Shown here piece after piece: positions 60,550 to 64,000 of a stretch of 64,000 bases of DNA (positions within the stretch are counted from its first letter, which is position 1; every line of letters begins with the position of its first letter). The DNA lies in NCBI GenBank assembly GCA_017577615.1, contig PKRE01000002.1, positions 310,001 to 374,000 on the forward strand, written 5' to 3'. Both the position numbers and the translations under genes were made by a program. Below the pieces are notes generated by a model that was not told the DNA's origin, did no database searches, and saw only the letters and a list, made by a program, of their open reading frames with translations. This stretch comes from Gammaproteobacteria bacterium (GTDB lineage: Bacteria; Pseudomonadota; Gammaproteobacteria; Steroidobacterales; Steroidobacteraceae).

Positions 60550-60750
60550 TCAACTGATGGGCCCGCGCGGTAGGAACACCCCGAAATACACCGCAAGCCA
60601 TGCAAGCAGCATCAACAGGACCGCGATGCCGCAAAGGGCGAGCGCACCCCGTGGCACGTCCTTGAGCACGCGTTCCAGATCCGCTTCGAGCACAGGGTCG
60701 GCGACATTAACGGGACGGTCCGCGGCTGATGGTTCTTCGTACTCGGCCAT
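60550..60750 (-). CDS. Small single-helix subunit of the ba3-type oxidase
   Basis: 66 residues. A polar N-terminal half, then one helix (A-L-A-L-C-G-I-A-V-L-L-M-L-L-A-W, about 37-58). Position just before subunits II and I matches subunit IIa of B-family oxidases. Sequence is too short for a firm family call. Confidence 0.7.
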   Translation of the reverse strand: MAEYEEPSAADRPVNVADPVLEADLERVLKDVPRGALALCGIAVLLMLLAWLAVYFGVFLPRGPIS

Positions 60751-61058
60751 GGTGCTTCCTAGACAATCAGCAGACGCGCCTCTGCTTATTTAGCTAACCA
60801 AGTGCGAAGTGGTCGATGCGCATATCCACGCATCCCGAGCTTACATGGTCGCCTGCGCGGCTTGGCTCCGCGATGTCTACCTGCCTCACGGCAGGCCTTG
60901 CTGGTAAGAGCCTGACGCGGCGTGCCGCCGCAGCTCGCGACAGCGTCGGATGGCTTTGTGTCGTCAATCGCTGGCCGACGACGCTTCACAATCACAATCT
61001 CGCTATGCAGATGCAACGGTGCTCGTCCGACGATACACTGCGTGCAGAGTTGCGATAG
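60751..61058. other. Gene-free region between oxidase operon and the 61-kb gene
   Basis: About 300 bases with divergent promoters expected. The only structure noted is a CCTGCC/GGCAGG hairpin near 60880. No credible ORF; a minus-strand frame here is interrupted in composition and is treated as a shadow. Confidence 0.4.
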
Positions 61059-62369
61059 ATGGAACACGAGAAATCGATGCAAGGCACGCACGCACGAGCC
61101 GCAATACTCCTGGGCATCTGCTTGTTGGCCCATGCTGCCGTGGCCGCCAGCGCTGACGTGCAAGAGGCGGAGCTTGCGAAGCACACGCTCGCAGAAGCTC
61201 GATCCTTGTGCGAGGCCGATGATGGCCGTCTGTGGACTCGTTCGTTGTGCGGGCCGATGCTGGTCGTCAACCCAAATTCGCGGCGCGTATGGGCGAATCA
61301 GGCGGACTCCGACGGCGTCCTGAAAGAGCGAGACGGTGTCTTCACTGGAGCGTTGCCGCAAGGTGTGCCAGTGGCCAACACCGCGGTCGACTGGGCGGGG
61401 AGGCGTTGGAGCATGGTGGTGCTTCCCTTGCCGGAGGATCGTGTGGCGCGACGCGTGCTGCTCGCGCACGAATCATGGCATCGGATCCAAGATGAGCTTG
61501 GCTTCGCAGCAAGCAGCCTGACGTGCAGTCACCTGGATACCGAGCGCGGACGCACCTTGCTCCGTCTGGAAATGCGTGCCCTTGCGCAAGCGTTGCGCTC
61601 AGAGGGCGATAGTCGCTGGCGAGCGGCGCGCGATGCGCTGCTCTTCAGAGAGCAGCGACATCGCGAATTCGGCGACGCTGCGCAGACTGAGACAGCGCTC
61701 GATCGCAACGAAGGGCTCGCAGAATACACGGGTGTGCGACTGGGCGCGAGCGAGGCCGCCGAGCGCTATGCTGCCGCCCAGCTCGATCGCTTCGACAGTG
61801 CCTCGAGCTACGTGCGCTCTTATGCCTATGCCACGGGCCCTGCATACGGGCTCTTGCTCGATCAGCTGCGACCGAGCTGGCGCACGATTCCGGTGGGGCT
61901 TGCACCGGCAGCGCTGCTCGAGGCAGAGCTCGGAATCGACGATCTCATCACCGAAGCAGTCGTCGCCGCCGCTGCCGCGCGCTACGACGGCGCTGTCATT
62001 CAAGCCGAGGAGGCGCAGCGTGCCGAGCGCCAGCGCATTCGCACCGCCGAGCTCACGCAGCGCTTCACCGCGACTTCGCGGGTCGTCCTACCGCTGCAAC
62101 GGATGCAAATGGAGTTCAACCCGAACCTCATCACCACTTTGGAAGGGCTGGGCAACGTCTATGAGACCCTGACTGTGCGCGACGTGTGGGGCGAATTACG
62201 TGCGCAGCAGGGCGCGTTGATCTCCGCCGATTTCAAGCAGCTCGTCGTGAGCAAGCCATCGAGCGATGGCTTGTCCGGTCCTGGATGGACATTGAGCTTG
62301 CAGCCCTCCTATCGACTCAGGGAAAAGGCTGGCGTGTTCACACTGGAGGAAACAGAGGTCGGTGAATAA
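61059..62369 (+). CDS. Exported zincin-like protein of unknown function
   Basis: 436 residues with a signal peptide (A-I-L-L-G-I-C-L-L-A-H-A-A-V-A-A, about 15-30). The core contains L-A-H-E-S-W-H-R-I-Q (HExxH at 137-141). About 76 residues later comes N-E-G-L-A-E-Y-T-G (217-225), the arrangement of gluzincin metalloproteases in which a downstream Glu is the third zinc ligand. A C-terminal beta-rich part follows (about 330-436). I do not recognise a named family, so peptidase activity is inferred from motif geometry. Monocistronic. Confidence 0.75.
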   Translation: MEHEKSMQGTHARAAILLGICLLAHAAVAASADVQEAELAKHTLAEARSLCEADDGRLWTRSLCGPMLVVNPNSRRVWANQADSDGVLKERDGVFTGALPQGVPVANTAVDWAGRRWSMVVLPLPEDRVARRVLLAHESWHRIQDELGFAASSLTCSHLDTERGRTLLRLEMRALAQALRSEGDSRWRAARDALLFREQRHREFGDAAQTETALDRNEGLAEYTGVRLGASEAAERYAAAQLDRFDSASSYVRSYAYATGPAYGLLLDQLRPSWRTIPVGLAPAALLEAELGIDDLITEAVVAAAAARYDGAVIQAEEAQRAERQRIRTAELTQRFTATSRVVLPLQRMQMEFNPNLITTLEGLGNVYETLTVRDVWGELRAQQGALISADFKQLVVSKPSSDGLSGPGWTLSLQPSYRLREKAGVFTLEETEVGE

Positions 62370-62415
62370 CGGAGACAAATAACGAAGATTAAGAATGGAG
62401 ATCGGGACAGAGGAG

Positions 62416-62748
62416 TGGTGCCCGGGACCGGACTCGAACCGGTATGGAGTCGCCTCCGAGGGATTTTCGTACCACTACAGCTTTCGCTGCTGAGCCGAAG
62501 CTCATTTGTGGTCTGGACTTTCTCTTCACCGTGGCTCGCGGACGAAGCGAGCTGTAGGTGAGGGCCGTCAAGTCTCTACACTTTCCTCGCCGAGCGGTGG
62601 AGCCGCTCTGCAAGGCTTAGCTCGGGATTGCAGTCGCGCGCGGGCGCGGTGCTGTTCCCCCGAATTTGACCCTATTCACGCCGAGCGTTTCCGCATCGGG
62701 TGCTCAATTTCTCAAGTCCCTTGCGTCTACCAATTCCGCCACCCGGGC
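62416..62748 (-). tRNA. tRNA-Leu(UAA) interrupted by a group I intron
   Basis: Minus strand. 5' exon (62748-62714) has acceptor GCCCGGG, D arm GGCGGAATTGGTAGACGC and the anticodon 5' strand AGGGA followed by C-T-T. 3' exon (62467-62416) has A-A-A-A, TCCCT, a variable arm, T arm CCGG-TTCGAGT-CCGG, CCCGGGC, A and encoded CCA. Joined, the loop is C-U-U-A-A-A-A with anticodon UAA and a mature length of 87 nt. The insertion splits the anticodon after U34. Confidence 0.95.
62468..62713 (-). ncRNA. Group I (IC3-like) self-splicing intron in tRNA-Leu(UAA)
   Basis: 246 nt, no ORF. The 5' exon CUU pairs with an internal guide GAG (62705-62703), placing U·G at the splice site. P7 elements: AGAGACTTGACGG (62577-62565) and the matching AGAGAAAGTCC downstream (62525-62515). 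A P9 hairpin CAGC-GAAA-GCTG lies at 62489-62478. The last base (62468) is G, the expected terminal omega-G. Order, spacing and core sequence follow the cyanobacterial trnL(UAA) intron as I remember it. Confidence 0.93.
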
Positions 62749-62925
62749 AGGGAAGCGTAATGCGATTGTAACAAAGGCGAAGCGGCCGCTGTCGTGCCGT
62801 TTCCTCCCACCTCATGCGTAGGCGCCCGGACGCTATCCGCGCACGGCTCGTTCAAGCTACACTGCACACAACTGGGGCAGTGCCACGCGAACAACACACG
62901 ACACTGCGATCGCCGCTTCATCAGC

Positions 62926-63570
62926 ATGCAAGCGTCCTCCTCTGGCTCGAACGCGCCGCTCGTCGAAGCGAGCGCACTCCATCTCTGGCGCGGTGAAAAG
63001 CATTTGCTGCGCGGCGTGAGCTTGGCCGTGCAAGCAGGAGAGCTGCTGCAGATTATCGGTCCGAACGGCGTCGGAAAGACGAGCCTGCTTCGTTGCATCG
63101 CCGGGTTGTTGCCGCTCGAATCCGGCGACGTGAGGTGGCGCGGACGAAGCATTCGCGCGTGTCGGGACGAGTACCAGCGGGAGCTTGCCTACCTCGCCCA
63201 TGCGAATGGGCTGAAGAACGAACTCACTGCGTTCGAGAATCTGCGGTACGGCGTGGGAATTCGCAAGAAAGTGTCGCCACAAGCGCTCGAGGAGGCCCTG
63301 GAGCGCGTGCAAATTGCACAGTGCGCCCATCTTCCGGTGCGCGTCATGTCGGCAGGCCAGAAGCGCCGGCTTGCGCTCGCACGCGTGCTGCTGTCGGACG
63401 CGACATTCTGGATTCTCGACGAGCCGATCACGAACCTCGATGCGGCCGGCGTCGCGAGCTTCGAACAGTGTATCGCGACCCATCTCGAGCGCGGCGGCGC
63501 GGTGCTCACCGCCGCACACCAACTGCTGCTGGCGGGACAGCCCAACGTGCGGACCTTGGAGCTTGGTTGA
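62926..63570 (+). CDS. ccmA: Heme exporter ATP-binding protein CcmA
   Basis: 214 residues of a compact ABC ATPase. Walker A G-P-N-G-V-G-K-T-S (about 46-54), signature M-S-A-G-Q-K-R-R-L-A-L-A-R, Walker B W-I-L-D-E-P. First gene of the cytochrome c maturation operon; works with CcmB/C/D in loading heme onto CcmE. ATG 62926 chosen over the upstream 62794, whose extension is not ABC-like. The ATP-binding gene overlaps ccmB (TGATG). Cytochrome c made by this system includes the diheme protein nearby. Confidence 0.94.
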   Translation: MQASSSGSNAPLVEASALHLWRGEKHLLRGVSLAVQAGELLQIIGPNGVGKTSLLRCIAGLLPLESGDVRWRGRSIRACRDEYQRELAYLAHANGLKNELTAFENLRYGVGIRKKVSPQALEEALERVQIAQCAHLPVRVMSAGQKRRLALARVLLSDATFWILDEPITNLDAAGVASFEQCIATHLERGGAVLTAAHQLLLAGQPNVRTLELG

Positions 63571-64000
63571 TGAGCGCTCCGGGACTGCTCACATTGATGC
63601 GGCTCGTGATCGGTCGCGATCTGCGGTTGGCGTTGCGACACTGGGATCAGGTCGCGCAGCCGCTCATCTTTTTTTTGATCGTCACGACTCTGTTTCCGCT
63701 TGCCATCGGCCCGGCGCTGGATGAGCTGCGCAAGATCGCACCGGGCATCGTCTGGGTGGCCGCGATGCTGGCCGCGCTTCTTGCGCTCGAGTCGCTGTTT
63801 CGCTCCGATGTCGAAGACGGCACGATGGAGCAATGGACCTTATCCGGCCAGCCGCTGTCCATCATGCTGCTGGCAAAAACGTTCGCGCACTGGCTCTTGT
63901 CGGGGCTGCCGCTCGTCATCGTTTCCCCGCTGGTGGGCACGGCGCTCGGCCTGCCGTCGTCAGTGTGGCCGGTGCTTGCTTTTTCGCTTGCGCTCGGCAC
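63570..64000 (+). CDS. ccmB: Heme exporter permease CcmB (5' part, runs off the window)
   Basis: 143 codons visible. The N terminus (R-D-L-R-L-A-L-R) and first helices (P-L-I-F-F-L-I-V-T-T-L-F-P-L-A-I-G) followed by F-R-S-D-V-E-D-G-T-M-E-Q match CcmB. Partner of CcmA; the rest lies beyond the end. Confidence 0.92.
   Translation, partial: MSAPGLLTLMRLVIGRDLRLALRHWDQVAQPLIFFLIVTTLFPLAIGPALDELRKIAPGIVWVAAMLAALLALESLFRSDVEDGTMEQWTLSGQPLSIMLLAKTFAHWLLSGLPLVIVSPLVGTALGLPSSVWPVLAFSLALG

Overview
The window looks like chromosomal DNA of a GC-rich gammaproteobacterium, most likely in or near the Xanthomonadales/Nevskiales/Steroidobacter group. This is inferred from gene content and not from a search. 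The pointers are a fused aspartate kinase/diaminopimelate decarboxylase, a TrpR-like YerC gene heading the his operon, an S-box (SAM-I) riboswitch before metX-metB, the thrS-infC-rpmI-rplT-pheS-pheT-ihfA-merR order, and a PA3496-type small acidic protein. There are no insertion sequences, phage modules or CRISPR arrays. Nearly all the sequence is core metabolism, translation or repair.

Layout. 1-7 kb: the 3' end of a gene (perhaps a trypsin-like protease), two MFS transporters, a PoxB-like thiamine pyrophosphate enzyme, tRNA-Asn and an aspartate-type aminotransferase. 7-17 kb: uvrB, tRNA-Val, then the translation cluster thrS-infC-rpmI-rplT-pheS-pheT-ihfA-merR, and tRNA-Pro. 17-25 kb: a TPR-GGDEF protein, a secreted glycoamylase-domain (GH144-like) enzyme, a SAM hydrolase of the DUF62 family, a small acidic protein and lysine-pathway lysAC. 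25-32.6 kb: a complete, tightly overlapping histidine operon on the minus strand, yerC-hisGDCBHAF-IE, headed by a perfect 28-bp palindrome. 32.7-35.2 kb: a divergent SAM-riboswitch-controlled metX-metB. 35.8-42.9 kb: the minus-strand branched-chain operon ilvC-leuA-ilvE-leuC-leuD-leuB behind an attenuator-like leader. 43-49.6 kb: an M17 aminopeptidase, an EamA exporter, rluE, a uracil-DNA glycosylase, uvrC and pgsA. 49.6-55.1 kb: tRNA-Cys and tRNA-Gly, a frameshifted DUF488 gene, two small membrane proteins, a serine hydrolase lipoprotein and ahpF/ahpC. 55.4-60.8 kb: a small membrane protein, unknown and DUF4142 proteins, a lipoprotein and a B-family (ba3-like) cytochrome oxidase with a diheme cytochrome c. 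61-64 kb: a zincin-like exported protein, an intron-containing tRNA-Leu, and ccmA-ccmB running off the end.

The most striking feature is tRNA-Leu(UAA) at 62416-62748 on the minus strand. Its anticodon loop is split between U34 and A35 by a 246-nt insertion. The insertion has the landmarks of the group I (IC3) intron known from cyanobacterial and plastid trnL(UAA), at the identical site. Other signals worth following are two near-cognate start codons (AUC for infC, and AUU apparently the only usable start for hisF), the his palindrome, the riboswitch, the ilv/leu leader, and a hairpin-rich unannotated RNA candidate behind leuB.

Several regions form coherent amino-acid circuits. Histidine is probably controlled by the TrpR-like repressor encoded first in its own operon. 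Methionine is under SAM control through RNA, and leucine/isoleucine/valine under leader-RNA control.
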